Source: Pseudomonas congelans (GTDB lineage: Bacteria > Pseudomonadota > Gammaproteobacteria > Pseudomonadales > Pseudomonadaceae). Taken from it: 64,000 nucleotides of DNA. Position numbers and translations under genes: made by a program. Position 1 is the first letter of the stretch, and each line of letters opens with the position of its first letter. Positions 54,575-63,969 of the stretch are shown in pieces. The notes under the pieces are model-generated. The model made no database searches, was not told where the DNA came from, and saw only the letters and a program-made list of their open reading frames with translations. The stretch lies in NCBI RefSeq assembly GCF_900103225.1, contig NZ_FNJH01000010.1:118834-182833 (forward strand), written 5' to 3'.

Positions 54575-55264
54575 ATGAGCGAGCAGCAAAAACAACGAGG
54601 CCCGATCAAGGCCGTCATTTTCGACATGGATGGCTTGTTGCTGGACACCGAGGGGGTTTACACCGAAGTCACCCACTTGATTGCCAGCCGCCACGGTCGC
54701 ACCTTCGACTGGTCCGTCAAGCAGCACACCATTGGCCGCGGTGCCCGGGACTTCTCGGACTACGTGATCAAGGCGCTGGAGCTGCCAATGTCGATCGACG
54801 AGTTTCTCGAAGTCAGAGAGCCGATGCTTGAGGAGCGTTTCCCGCGCGCCGCAGCCATGCCCGGTGCCGAAGCGCTGGTCCGTCATCTGGCTGCGCATAA
54901 TATTCCGATCGCCGTGGGCACCAGTTCGTCGGTGCATTACTTCGAGGCCAAGACCACCCTGCACCGCGCATGGTTCGAGCTGTTCGACACCGTCGTCACC
55001 GCCGACGACCCGGAAGTCGGCGCTGCCAAGCCGGCCCCGGACATCTTTCTGGTCGCCGCCCGCCGTCTTGGCGTCTCGCCCGCCGATTGTCTGGTCTTTG
55101 AAGACTCGCCGTTCGGTGTGACCGCAGCCAAGGCTGCCGGGATGTACGCCGTGGCCGTGCCGGACTCGCACATGCCGGTCGAGCAGTACGAGCATGCGGA
55201 CCTGCTGCTGGGCTCGCTGGCCGACTTCCCGCTCAAGGCGTGGGGGCTGCCTGAGCTCGCCTGA
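54575..55264 (+). CDS. HAD-superfamily hydrolase, beta-phosphoglucomutase/phosphatase type
   Basis: 229 residues with all HAD motifs: FDMDGLLLDTEG (nucleophile Asp), VGTSSS (motif II), KPAPDIFL (Lys) and FEDSPFGVTAAKAAG (acidic pair). A helical cap at about 20-85 places it in HAD subfamily IA, near GS1-like sugar phosphatases. It probably dephosphorylates a phosphosugar or nucleotide. The start at 54575 is preceded by GGAACAGGA. It is followed by the aldo/keto reductase gene after 20 bases, so the two may be cotranscribed. Confidence 0.88.
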   Translation: MSEQQKQRGPIKAVIFDMDGLLLDTEGVYTEVTHLIASRHGRTFDWSVKQHTIGRGARDFSDYVIKALELPMSIDEFLEVREPMLEERFPRAAAMPGAEALVRHLAAHNIPIAVGTSSSVHYFEAKTTLHRAWFELFDTVVTADDPEVGAAKPAPDIFLVAARRLGVSPADCLVFEDSPFGVTAAKAAGMYAVAVPDSHMPVEQYEHADLLLGSLADFPLKAWGLPELA

Positions 55265-55284
55265 ATGACATGGAGATGCTGAGC

Positions 55285-56292
55285 ATGAATTATCGAACCC
55301 TTGGCCAGTCCGGCCTCAAGGTTTCCACACTGACACTCGGCTCGATGATGTTCGGTGAGCAGACCGGTGCCGAAGAGTCGCTGCGTATCATCGACAAGGC
55401 CAGGGATCAGGGCATCAATTTCATCGACACGGCGGATGTCTACAACGCCGGGCGCTCGGAAGAAATCGTCGGTCGGGGCATCGCGGCACAGCGCAGCGAG
55501 TGGGTGCTGGCCACCAAGGTCGCAATCGGCCCGGCCGACGGCGTGCCCAACCGGGCCGGGCTGAATCGCAAGCACATCTTCAACGCCATCGAGAACAGCC
55601 TGCGGCGGCTGGATACCGACTATATGGATATCTATTACCTGCACAAGGAAGATCACGACACGCCGCTGGAAGTGACGGTGTCAGCGATTGGCGATCTGAT
55701 CCGGCAGGGCAAGATCCGCTACTGGGGCGTGTCGAACTTCCGCGGCTGGCGAATTGCCGAAATCGTCAACGTCGCGCAACGCCTGGGCGTGGACAAGCCG
55801 ATCATCAGCCAGCCGCTTTACAACATCGTCAATCGCCAGGCCGAGGTCGAGCAGATCACTGCAGCCGCACACTATGGCCTGGGCGTTGTGCCCTACAGCC
55901 CACTCGCGCGCGGCGTGCTCAGCGGCAAATATGCTCCGGACATCGCCCCCGACAGCGAGAGCCGCGCCGGACGTCAGGACAAGCGGCTGCTGGAAACCGA
56001 ATGGCGCATGGAGTCGTTGCGTATCGCGCAGCGAATTCAGGCGTACGTGCAGGACAAGGGGGTCGGCATTGTCGAGTTTGCCATTGCCTGGGTACTCAAC
56101 AACCAGGCCGTGACGTCAGCCATCGTCGGACCAAGGACCGAGCAGCAGTGGGACGGGTATATCAAGGCGCTGGCGGTTGATATCACCACTGAAGACGAAG
56201 CGTTCATCGATTCGCTGGTAACACCCGGACACGCGTCGACGCCCGGTTTCAATGACGTTCAGCACTTTGTCTCTGGCCGCCTGACGCGCTGA
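55285..56292 (+). CDS. Aldo/keto reductase
   Basis: 335 residues with an (alpha/beta)8 NADPH-dependent fold. Family motifs are MNYRTLGQSGLKVSTLTLGS, FIDTADVYNAGRSEE (Asp and Tyr), ATKV (Lys) and YYLHKED (His). The C-terminal GPRTEQQWDGYIKAL region binds the cofactor phosphate. It reduces carbonyl compounds; the substrate is unknown. ATG 55285 was chosen because GGAG at 55272-55275 fits it; upstream in-frame ATGs at 55270 and 55276 are possible. Confidence 0.92.
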   Translation: MNYRTLGQSGLKVSTLTLGSMMFGEQTGAEESLRIIDKARDQGINFIDTADVYNAGRSEEIVGRGIAAQRSEWVLATKVAIGPADGVPNRAGLNRKHIFNAIENSLRRLDTDYMDIYYLHKEDHDTPLEVTVSAIGDLIRQGKIRYWGVSNFRGWRIAEIVNVAQRLGVDKPIISQPLYNIVNRQAEVEQITAAAHYGLGVVPYSPLARGVLSGKYAPDIAPDSESRAGRQDKRLLETEWRMESLRIAQRIQAYVQDKGVGIVEFAIAWVLNNQAVTSAIVGPRTEQQWDGYIKALAVDITTEDEAFIDSLVTPGHASTPGFNDVQHFVSGRLTR

Positions 56293-56609
56293 GATGATCA
56301 CGCCTGCGGCCTTATGCCGCGAGCACATCCCTGTTGCGCTCTGGAACGGTCGTTTCAGAGCGCGATGTCATAAAAACAACACGTGAAACTCCTGTTACCT
56401 GTGAATGCACGCTCGGTACGTAGGACCGATGAGCGCTAAGATAGGCGCGTATTTGTCGAGCTCGCCGGGCTAATGCGCGATCCGGCGCTCGCCGCTAAAC
56501 ATAATGATGTTTGTATTTTCGCGACGTACTGCCAAGTCTTGGCTAGTCTGTCGGCAACAAAGCGATTAATTGGACGTTGTCCAGCCAGGGTTGATGAAGA
56601 AGTAGGCCA
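56293..56609. other. Intergenic region before the GntR regulator
   Basis: No gene seen. It contains one strong stem (GCGCTCTG, loop with internal pairing, CAGAGCGC, 56336-56363) that may end the reductase transcript although it lacks a clear T-run. The promoter of the regulator gene is presumably within 56400-56600. Confidence 0.5.
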
Positions 56610-57347
56610 ATGCGCAAATCAGATAGAGAAGCCTTTCTGGGCTCCGTACTGGGCAATGAGCAGCCTCCGGCGCACCTTGCCAGAACCGTAATTGAAGAAA
56701 AGCTGCGAAACGCCATCATCGATGGCAGCCTTCCAAGTGGTACGGCATTGCGCCAACAGGAACTGGCGACGCTGTTTGGCGTCAGCCGCATGCCCGTGCG
56801 CGAAGCACTGCGCCAGCTCGAGGCGCAGTCGCTGCTGCGTGTCGAAACACACAAGGGCGCCGTGGTCGCGCCGTTGATCACCGAAGACGCGGTGGATGCC
56901 TACGCCTTGCGCATCCTGCTGGAATCCGAGGCGTTGCGCCTGTCCATCCCATTGCTGGACGCCGATGATCTGGCGGCGGCCAAGGGCTATATCGAGCAGC
57001 TTGAAGTCGAGACGGATTTCGGCCAGATCGGCAGACTCAATCGGATGTTCCACCTTTCGCTGTATGCCAAGACCCATAACAAGCGTCTTATGCGTCTGGT
57101 TGAAGAGGGCCTGAACGAAGAAGAACGCTTCCTGCGTTTCAATCTTTCCGACATGGGCCTGGGCAAGCTGTCTCAGGATGACCATTGGCAGCTTTTGCGG
57201 CTCGCCGAGCAGAAAGCAATCGAACCCTGTGTCGAAGCGCTGCAGTACCACCTCAACCGTGGTGTTCAGGCTGTCACTCAATACCTGAACAGCAAAAAGG
57301 CCACCAAGGCCAAGTCGACCCGCGCAGTGAAGAAAACCCCCGCCTGA
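56610..57347 (+). CDS. GntR-family transcriptional regulator, FadR/FCD subfamily
   Basis: 245 residues. A winged helix-turn-helix at about 25-90 (LPSGTALRQQELATLFGVSR, then MPVREALRQLEAQSLL) is followed by the FCD ligand-binding domain (about 95-215). Its conserved acidic/histidine residues are partly visible (EEERFLRF, DDHWQLLRL). The last 25 residues are lysine/threonine-rich. The effector molecule is unknown. It stands alone, with a terminator after it, upstream of the mgo operon; there is no direct evidence that it controls mgo. Confidence 0.88.
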   Translation: MRKSDREAFLGSVLGNEQPPAHLARTVIEEKLRNAIIDGSLPSGTALRQQELATLFGVSRMPVREALRQLEAQSLLRVETHKGAVVAPLITEDAVDAYALRILLESEALRLSIPLLDADDLAAAKGYIEQLEVETDFGQIGRLNRMFHLSLYAKTHNKRLMRLVEEGLNEEERFLRFNLSDMGLGKLSQDDHWQLLRLAEQKAIEPCVEALQYHLNRGVQAVTQYLNSKKATKAKSTRAVKKTPA

Positions 57348-57421
57348 ATCATCGAAGCGGTCTGTCCAGCCGGTTGGCCGCTTGTTTCTCCCCCCTGCTT
57401 TTCACACCTCGTCAACGCATT

Positions 57422-57450
57422 GCCAGGCCCAACCTCGGCCTGGCGTTTTT
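57422..57450 (+). terminator. Rho-independent terminator after the GntR gene
   Basis: GCCAGGCC, seven-base loop, GGCCTGGC, then GTTTTTATT. Confidence 0.9.
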
Positions 57451-58141
57451 ATTGCTCTTTTGCTGATCTGCCGGATGGCACAACGCTGGAATGAGGCAAA
57501 CTCGGCCGTGGCGCTGAGGACACCAACCGGAGGATGTTCCCTGGCTACTGCTGAACCGCTCGCGCAGGATCGGAACGGTTCTCTGTTCATCTGAACTCAA
57601 TGGATAAGGAGTTGTTGAACGGGGCAAACAGACATTGGAAGTCATTTCCAACTTCGCCCATTAAAAAATCCAGAACCCTGATTATTCAGCACATCGGCAA
57701 CGCTGGGCGAGGCATTCGCTCATTATTAATAATTCTGACTCAATCAGTCGGGAGGGTTGTCTGCGCGCCTGTAAAACGTATTCACGTCGTTTTATATGGC
57801 AACTTACATGCTAAAAAAACAGCTTTTTAAATATTATTAAAAAATGATTGCAGCCCTTGATAAGTTTGTTTTAAGTTTTCTTCGTCGTCAGCGGTATCGG
57901 CGGCTCACCGGGCTGAACCTCTTGCTAGACAAGGGCTACTGCTCGGCAAGCCAGCCCGCACCGTGTTTTGAATTGAATTGAAATAACCGACGCGTGTTTG
58001 CGGCGAATGGGTTCTCACACCCAGGCCCGTGTTCGCCTAGCAGCCGGTATTTCATTACGTATTATCACTGCACTGTCGACACGCTTATATCGTAGAAAAC
58101 TGCATCGCTACTTACCGCCCTCTTTCAATAGGAACGTCACT
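57451..58141. other. Long AT-rich leader region of the mgo operon
   Basis: About 690 bases without a gene I can support. It becomes very AT-rich at 57720-57880 and includes a small open frame (57600-57830) with neither ribosome site nor plausible codon use. Near 57990-58040, GGCGAA and TTCGCC flank an inner GGGT/ACCC pair and could form an mRNA stem. The mgo promoter must be here. Confidence 0.5.
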
Positions 58142-58918
58142 ATGCCTTGTGAAAAAACGCTGCTCACACATAAGAAAGTTGAACTTGGCCGTCATCCGAT
58201 CTTTGCGGAAATCACGACATTGGATGTACTCCGGCGCTTTATGGAAACCCATGTGTTCGCGGTCTGGGACTTCATGTCGCTGACCAAACGCCTGCAACAG
58301 GAACTGACCTGCACTCAATTGCCGTGGCTGCCACCGACAGATGCTTCAGCTGCCCGCCTGATCAACGAGATCGTCCTGGGTGAGGAGTCCGATGACCGAC
58401 TGGGCGCGGGTCATTACAGCCACTTCGAACTGTACCTGGACGCGATGCGCGAGATTGGTGCGAGCACGGTGCAGATCGAGCGCTTCATCGAACTGCAGAG
58501 AACGGGCCTGCGCTACACAACGGCACTGCAGCAAGTCGACGCGGGGCAGGCGGCGACGGCATTCGTGACACACACACTCGACATCGCCCTGCATGCGCCG
58601 GCGCACAGCGTTGCTGCGGCCTTTCTGCATGGACGCGAGAGTGTCATCCCGCAGATGTTCCAGACCATCCTCGATGACTGGGGCATCACCGCCCACCAGG
58701 CACCCACCTTTCGCTACTACCTGGAGCGCCACATCGAAGTGGACGCCGAGGACCACGGTCCGGCGGCGGAGCAGTTGCTGGCTCGCCTGGTTGCTGGCGA
58801 CGCGCAGCGCGAACGAGAGGTTTATCAGACCGCCATCGCCGCTGTGGAAAGCAGGATCCAGCTGTGGGACACGCTGCGCGTGAGCATGCGAACGCCGCTC
58901 GTGCAGGCCAGCGCGTAA
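58142..58918 (+). CDS. mgoB: MgoB, heme-oxygenase-like DUF3050 protein
   Basis: 258 residues. DUF3050, heme-oxygenase-like helical fold: KVELGRHPIFAEITTLDVLR, FMETHVFAVWDFMSLTKRL, NEIVLGEESDD and the C-terminal YYLERHIEVDAEDHGPAAEQ region, whose histidines and acidic residues could bind iron. It is the first gene of the mgo (pvf) operon, which makes a diazeniumdiolate-type signal (leudiazen in P. syringae) that switches on mangotoxin/virulence genes. The start at 58142 was chosen by family length and the site ATAGGAACG, which also carries the AGGA core recognised by RsmA. An in-frame start at 57998 would add 48 unlike residues. Confidence 0.9.
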   Translation: MPCEKTLLTHKKVELGRHPIFAEITTLDVLRRFMETHVFAVWDFMSLTKRLQQELTCTQLPWLPPTDASAARLINEIVLGEESDDRLGAGHYSHFELYLDAMREIGASTVQIERFIELQRTGLRYTTALQQVDAGQAATAFVTHTLDIALHAPAHSVAAAFLHGRESVIPQMFQTILDDWGITAHQAPTFRYYLERHIEVDAEDHGPAAEQLLARLVAGDAQREREVYQTAIAAVESRIQLWDTLRVSMRTPLVQASA

Positions 58919-58956
58919 GACCCGCAACATCCTGAAGCCTTTACAAGGAAGCCATC

Positions 58957-59904
58957 ATGAAAGCAGAAGACTACATGTCGTTCATCGATGCGTGGGAAGG
59001 TCGCGCCACCATTCGTACTCGTCCACGCAGGATTGTCGAGAACGACGACAAACTGATCTACCCCCTCAGCCGCCAGCCGCTGGTGCTCAGTGACACGTTC
59101 ATCCGCGAGTGCGCGCATTTGCGCGATTACGCGCTGGTGCAGAGCCTCTACAAGTTCATCAACGATGTGGTGATCTTCGAGACCGAGATCGTCGACAAGA
59201 CCGCGCGCAGTATCGCCAAGGACAACTTCACGATTCGCTTCCCGTTTGCCTGTCGCTATGACGCGATGACGGTGGTGGTCGATGAGGACTATCACGCGCT
59301 GGTCGCGATGGACTTCATGCAACAGACCATCGCCCTGACAGGCATAGAGCCTATCCCGTTGCCGGACGAGATTGAACTCAGCCGGGCCATTCCCGCAGCA
59401 CTGGCTCTGGCCCCCGAACATCTGCGCAGCGCGGTGGAGCTGATCTGTGTCGCCATCGCGGAGAACACCGTGACCAACGATGTGGCGGCGTTCGCCAAGG
59501 ACGAATCGGTCAAGCAATCGGTCAAGGGCCTGATGGCCGACCACTTGCTGGACGAGGGACGTCATTCGGGCTTCTGGGCGCGGCTGGTGCGCATCTACTG
59601 GCACACCGCGGCCGAACAGGATCGGGCGGCCATCGCCCGCATCATGCCGGTGTTCATCGCTCAATATCTGACCCACGATATTCAGAATGGCTTCGACTTC
59701 ACGCTGATCGAACACCTGCAGGTGCCGGACACCGTCAAGCAGGCGCTCAGGGACGAGACCAGGGCCGTGAGTTTTCCTGTAAACCGCCATCACCCACTGG
59801 TAGCCAACATCGTGCGCTTCTTCAAGAACAGCTCGATGCTGGACGATCCTTGTGTACAGCGTGCACTAGCGGACTATCTGCCTGCTCAGGGGACGCTGCA
59901 ATGA
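58957..59904 (+). CDS. mgoC: MgoC, AurF-type diiron N-oxygenase
   Basis: 315 residues of the p-aminobenzoate N-oxygenase (AurF) family. The helical diiron fold is suggested by YKFINDVVIFETEIVDKTAR, YDAMTVVVDEDYHALVAMDF and LMADHLLDEGRHSGFW, which supply Glu/His iron ligands (DEDYHA, DEGRH). It is expected to N-oxidise an amine of the amino-acid-derived precursor. AAGGAAG precedes the start, and the stop overlaps the mgoA start (ATGA). Confidence 0.93.
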   Translation: MKAEDYMSFIDAWEGRATIRTRPRRIVENDDKLIYPLSRQPLVLSDTFIRECAHLRDYALVQSLYKFINDVVIFETEIVDKTARSIAKDNFTIRFPFACRYDAMTVVVDEDYHALVAMDFMQQTIALTGIEPIPLPDEIELSRAIPAALALAPEHLRSAVELICVAIAENTVTNDVAAFAKDESVKQSVKGLMADHLLDEGRHSGFWARLVRIYWHTAAEQDRAAIARIMPVFIAQYLTHDIQNGFDFTLIEHLQVPDTVKQALRDETRAVSFPVNRHHPLVANIVRFFKNSSMLDDPCVQRALADYLPAQGTLQ

Positions 59905-62900
59905 AGCGCCTGGAGATTGTGCTCATTGGTCACAGCCTGACCTTGAGTGAACTGAATACAGAGCTGCTGGACCACGGGCATGGCGTGCGGCATCTTTCTG
60001 ATCAGCAGGCGCTGGACGCGTTGACGATGCCTGATGGCTGCGTACTGATCGAAGATGGCAGCCTGGGCCTGTCCGAGGAGCATCTGAACAGGTTCGGTCA
60101 CTGCACCCATCTGAGCCTGCGAGTGGGTTTCAGCGGGGCACTCGAATACGGCTTACCCCGGCTGGAGCTGCTGTGCTGGCACGGTGCGGTCGAGGCTCGA
60201 CGCTTGATCGCTCATGAGTGGCTCCCGGCAGAGGAGTCAGGCAACGGCCGCGCACTGCGTGATTCGGCTGTAGCAGGCATGGTGGATCTGGCGGCATTAC
60301 AGATCAGCCGGTTATCCAGAGACGACGACTATCTCGGCGGTCTGATAAGCGTCACACCCGCCCAGAGCGATCGACAGCACGGCTTGCAGGCGGTTGATCA
60401 ATTGCTGTTCGAGCATCGTCTGAATCAGACAGATCGACCGCATCTGCTGAAACTGGCCGAAACGCCCATCACCGAGCGGCTGGAGCAGGCGCTGCTGAAG
60501 TTTGCCGAACGCCCGGCACTGTCCGTTCGCAACCAGACGCTCAGCTATCGGCAACTGCACGCGCAGAGTCTCGTCATCCAGCGCTTGCTGCGGCCATTGC
60601 TGGCGCACGCGAAAGCTGACACACCTGCGGTGATTGGTATCTGCCTGCACAAGTCTGCCGAGCTGTATGCGGGCATCCTCGCGGTTCTGGGTTGCGGTGC
60701 AGTTTACCTGCCGCTTGATCCCGACCAGCCTGTGCAGCGTCAGCAGTACATTCTGGAAAACTCGGGGGCGATGCTGTTGCTGCACGATGGCTCGCACCCG
60801 CTGGCAGCTGCCGAGTTTCCAGCGCTGGATATCGCTGCGGTGCCTGTAGAGGAGAGCGCTTCAGCCCCTGTACTCATTCCTGCCGATCAGGATGCGCCCT
60901 GCATGGCGCTGTACACGTCGGGCACCACCGGGCAGCCGAAAGGCGTGTTGCTCAGCCAGCGCAATCTCAGCCACTTCACCGCCTGGTATGCCGAGTATGT
61001 GAGCCTGAACGAACACAGCCGGGTGCTGCAATTCTCTACGCTGAGTTTCGACTCATCGATCATCGACATTTTCCCCACCTGGCTCAGTGGTTCCGAACTG
61101 GTGGTCCCCGATGAAGACCAGCGGCGAGATCCGTTGCAGTTGGTCCGCGTGCTGCAGCAAGGCGTCACCCATGCATTCCTGCCGCCGGCGCTGCTGAGCA
61201 TCCTGCCGTTGGATCAGCCGCTGGGGCTTGAGCATGTCATGACCGGAGGCGACGTCTGTGAGCCGCATGTGATTGCGCAACTCACCGGGCAATGCCATTT
61301 CCACAACCTGTACGGCCCTACCGAAGCCACGGTGTTGGTCACCGCCTGCGAGTTCGAAGCGTCCAGCAGCAACCGCCATCTGGGCCGACCGATCGCCAAC
61401 AGCCAGGCGTGGATTCTGGACGAGCAATTGCAGCCCGTGGCCGAGCAGACTCAAGGGGAGCTGTACATCGTCGGCCCCGGTGTGTGCCTGGGCTATGTGA
61501 ATAATCCCGAGCTTACCGCCGAGCGTTATGTGTGGCTGACGAAACCGGATGGGCAACTGATGCGTGCCTACCGTACCGGCGACATGGCCAAGTGGACGGC
61601 TGACGGCATCGTCCTGAGCGGACGTCGTGATCATCAGGTGAAAATTCGCGGCTTTCGGGTCGAGCCGGAGGAGATCGAGCATTGCCTGCGCGACAGCGGA
61701 CTGTATCGACAGGTTGCCGTGGTGATCGATGGGCAGCGACGAATTCTGGCGTTTCTCGCTCAACCGTATATTGAGCATGACGAACAGGCGCTAAAGGCGC
61801 ATGTACAACGCCTGCTGCCTGATTACATGCATCCCGCCGTCTACACGATGTTGCCCGGCATGCCATTCGCCAGCAACGGCAAAGTCGATCGCAAAGCGCT
61901 TCTGGAAATACCGCTGAGCTTTATCGGGCAGCACACTCGTCGCCTGCCCGAGACCGAGCATGAACAGGCACTGCTGGAGCTATGGGGCGAGCTGTTGGAG
62001 CTGCCGCCAGACGACATCTCGACTGACGAAAGCTTTTTCAATCTCGGTGGTCACTCGATCCTGCTGTCGCGCCTGTTGCTGGGGGTTCGTGAACGCTTTG
62101 GGCGCAGCATTCCCATCAATCGTTTTATAGAAGCACCGACGGTGCTGACGCTGGCCAGCCTGATCGACAGCGACGGCACATCGGCGGGTGTCCTCAGTGC
62201 TCAGGCCCTGCTGGATGCGAACCCGGACTTGCAGCTGACTACATTGCCCGTCAGCAGGCTGGGTGATGTTCATAAAGTGATCGTCACGGGTGCCAACGGC
62301 TTTCTGGGTGTGCATATCGTCGAAGCGCTGCTCAACTGGGGGGCGACAGAGATCGCCTGCCTGGTGCGAGAGACTGCAGGGCAAAGCGCACAGCAGCGCT
62401 TCGTACATGCCCTGCGGGAAAATCGTCTGGATCACCTGGACCTTAGTCGCGTGAAGGTTTACCCCGCTGACCTGACAAAGCCTCGGTTGGGGGTCAGTGA
62501 AGCGGTGTATGAACGACTGGACCTCGAGTTTGGTGCGCTGGTGCACAACGCTGCCAATGTGAACCATGTTCAGGACTATGAAACCTTGGTCAAAGACAAT
62601 GTGGCCCCGGTCTTTGAATGCCTGAAGCTGTGTGAGGGGCGCAGTAAAAAGATCTTCAATTTCGTTTCGACGCTGTCTGCCTGTAGCGCCATGGATGCCG
62701 CCGGCAATGTGCTTGAGCAACCCGCTGCCGCCACCCCACCGATCTACATCAAGAACGGCTACAACCTCTCCAAGTGGGTGGCTGAGCGCATCCTGCAATG
62801 TGCCCGAGACCAAGGTGCGTGGGTGAATATCTATCGCCCCGGCAACATCGCGTTCAATAGCGTTACCGGCGTGTGTCAGCCACAGAAAAACCGCTTGATG

Positions 62901-63347
62901 CTGATGCTCAAGGGCTCGCTGCAATTGGGTCAGGTTCCGGCATTCGCCATCAACTTCGACCTGATGCCAGTGGACTTTCTGGCGCGCTTCATCGGCTTCC
63001 ATGCCAGTCGTTACCAGCCAGAGCACGCCGTTTTCAATCTGCATAACCCCGAGCCGTTGAGCTGGAGCGACTACGCGCACGCCTTCCGCGAGGCTGGGTG
63101 TCAGTTCGAGCTGGTCAGCATTGAGCAATGGCAGGCGCAACTCAGGCGCGTCGACAGCGAGAATGCGCTGTTTGGTGTGCTGGGGTTCTACCTGGACGGG
63201 TTTGAAGAAGACATCGGCGACATCTCGATGATCGAGCACCGCAACACCCTGAACGGCATTCGTCGCATGGGCGAGCAATACCCGCTGAAAACGCCGGCGT
63301 TGCTGCGCAGGGGCTGCGATTACCTGAGAGAAATCGATTTCATCTGA
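59901..63347 (+). CDS. mgoA: MgoA, non-ribosomal peptide synthetase with A-T-reductase layout
   Basis: 1148 residues. A 190-residue N-terminal region of unclear function is followed by an adenylation domain (A3 LYTSGTTGQPKG near residue 335; A5 NLYGPTEATV near 468; A7 YRTGDMAKW; A8 GRRDHQVKIRGFRVEPEE; A10 NGKVDRKAL near 660). A carrier domain (FFNLGGHSILLSRLL, Ser near 715) and a C-terminal thioester reductase with an NAD(P) motif (TGANGFLG near 795) follow. There is no condensation domain, so it activates one amino acid and releases it reductively. ATG 59901 overlaps the mgoC stop; an upstream in-frame start at 59850 lies inside mgoC. Confidence 0.95.
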   Translation: MKRLEIVLIGHSLTLSELNTELLDHGHGVRHLSDQQALDALTMPDGCVLIEDGSLGLSEEHLNRFGHCTHLSLRVGFSGALEYGLPRLELLCWHGAVEARRLIAHEWLPAEESGNGRALRDSAVAGMVDLAALQISRLSRDDDYLGGLISVTPAQSDRQHGLQAVDQLLFEHRLNQTDRPHLLKLAETPITERLEQALLKFAERPALSVRNQTLSYRQLHAQSLVIQRLLRPLLAHAKADTPAVIGICLHKSAELYAGILAVLGCGAVYLPLDPDQPVQRQQYILENSGAMLLLHDGSHPLAAAEFPALDIAAVPVEESASAPVLIPADQDAPCMALYTSGTTGQPKGVLLSQRNLSHFTAWYAEYVSLNEHSRVLQFSTLSFDSSIIDIFPTWLSGSELVVPDEDQRRDPLQLVRVLQQGVTHAFLPPALLSILPLDQPLGLEHVMTGGDVCEPHVIAQLTGQCHFHNLYGPTEATVLVTACEFEASSSNRHLGRPIANSQAWILDEQLQPVAEQTQGELYIVGPGVCLGYVNNPELTAERYVWLTKPDGQLMRAYRTGDMAKWTADGIVLSGRRDHQVKIRGFRVEPEEIEHCLRDSGLYRQVAVVIDGQRRILAFLAQPYIEHDEQALKAHVQRLLPDYMHPAVYTMLPGMPFASNGKVDRKALLEIPLSFIGQHTRRLPETEHEQALLELWGELLELPPDDISTDESFFNLGGHSILLSRLLLGVRERFGRSIPINRFIEAPTVLTLASLIDSDGTSAGVLSAQALLDANPDLQLTTLPVSRLGDVHKVIVTGANGFLGVHIVEALLNWGATEIACLVRETAGQSAQQRFVHALRENRLDHLDLSRVKVYPADLTKPRLGVSEAVYERLDLEFGALVHNAANVNHVQDYETLVKDNVAPVFECLKLCEGRSKKIFNFVSTLSACSAMDAAGNVLEQPAAATPPIYIKNGYNLSKWVAERILQCARDQGAWVNIYRPGNIAFNSVTGVCQPQKNRLMLMLKGSLQLGQVPAFAINFDLMPVDFLARFIGFHASRYQPEHAVFNLHNPEPLSWSDYAHAFREAGCQFELVSIEQWQAQLRRVDSENALFGVLGFYLDGFEEDIGDISMIEHRNTLNGIRRMGEQYPLKTPALLRRGCDYLREIDFI

Positions 63348-63379
63348 GCCACTACCCACTGAGATAAATGGAGAACGAC

Positions 63380-63859
63380 ATGAACACACTTCACAGCAAT
63401 CTGAAACCCGACACCCTCATCAAGAACCCGGTGTCTTGCCGAGTGGTTTCGGCCGTGGAAGTCCCCGGTGATGCGTCCAGCGTGTGGGCTGTCGTCGGCA
63501 ATTTCGGTGGTTTCCAGGCGTTCATACCGGCACTGGAGAGCACTGAGGTCACCGGCGAAGGTCACGGCTCGGTTCGCAGGAAGCTGTTCAAGGATGGCAA
63601 CGTGGCCATCGAACAACTGAACTCAAGGGACGATCAAGCGCTTTATATGACCTGGTCATTGATCCACACCAGTTTGCCGGTCAGCAATCTGTGGGCGGCA
63701 ATGACTGTTGAAGCCACAGGTAGCGGCGATACCTGCATCGCCAGTTGGACGATTGTTGCAGACCCTGTTGAGGGAGGGCCTGAGGGGGATGCATTTGAGG
63801 CGTTTCTTCAGGGGTTTGCAGATGGCGCAATGAGTAACGTGCGCAGCCTGTTTGGCTGA
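63380..63859 (+). CDS. mgoD: MgoD, SRPBCC polyketide-cyclase-like protein
   Basis: 159 residues of the SRPBCC (START-like) fold: VSAVEVPGDASSVWAVVGNF, GGFQAFIPALESTEVTGEGH, and a C-terminal amphipathic helix (FEAFLQGFADGAMSNVRSLF). It is the fourth gene of the mgo operon and probably binds or cyclises the signal precursor. ATG 63380 follows GGAGAACGAC; an ATG at 63368 would add four residues. Confidence 0.92.
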   Translation: MNTLHSNLKPDTLIKNPVSCRVVSAVEVPGDASSVWAVVGNFGGFQAFIPALESTEVTGEGHGSVRRKLFKDGNVAIEQLNSRDDQALYMTWSLIHTSLPVSNLWAAMTVEATGSGDTCIASWTIVADPVEGGPEGDAFEAFLQGFADGAMSNVRSLFG

Positions 63860-63877
63860 GTGATGCGACAGCACAGC

Positions 63878-63912
63878 AGCCCGCTCGGAGCGAATGCCGA
63901 GCGGGCTTTTTT
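63878..63912 (+). terminator. Terminator of the mgo operon
   Basis: AGCCCGCTCGG, eight-base loop, CCGAGCGGGCT, then TTTTTT. Confidence 0.92.
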
Positions 63913-63928
63913 ATTGACCCGTAACGAC

Positions 63929-63961
63929 AAAACCCCTCATCGCGTAAGCGATGAGGGGTTT
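63929..63961 (-). terminator. Terminator of the rRNA operon
   Basis: On the minus strand AAACCCCTCATCGC, four-base loop, GCGATGAGGGGTTT and a T-run, just after the end of 5S rRNA. Confidence 0.85.
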
Positions 63962-63969
63962 CGGAATTC

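Noticed and set aside
57600..57830. A 76-codon frame in the leader of mgoB.
   Set aside because: No ribosome site and no recognisable protein features; AT-rich leader DNA explains it.
59850..59900. A longer start for mgoA.
   Set aside because: It lies inside mgoC and encodes a cysteine-rich stretch; the ATGA overlap at 59901 is the usual coupling arrangement.
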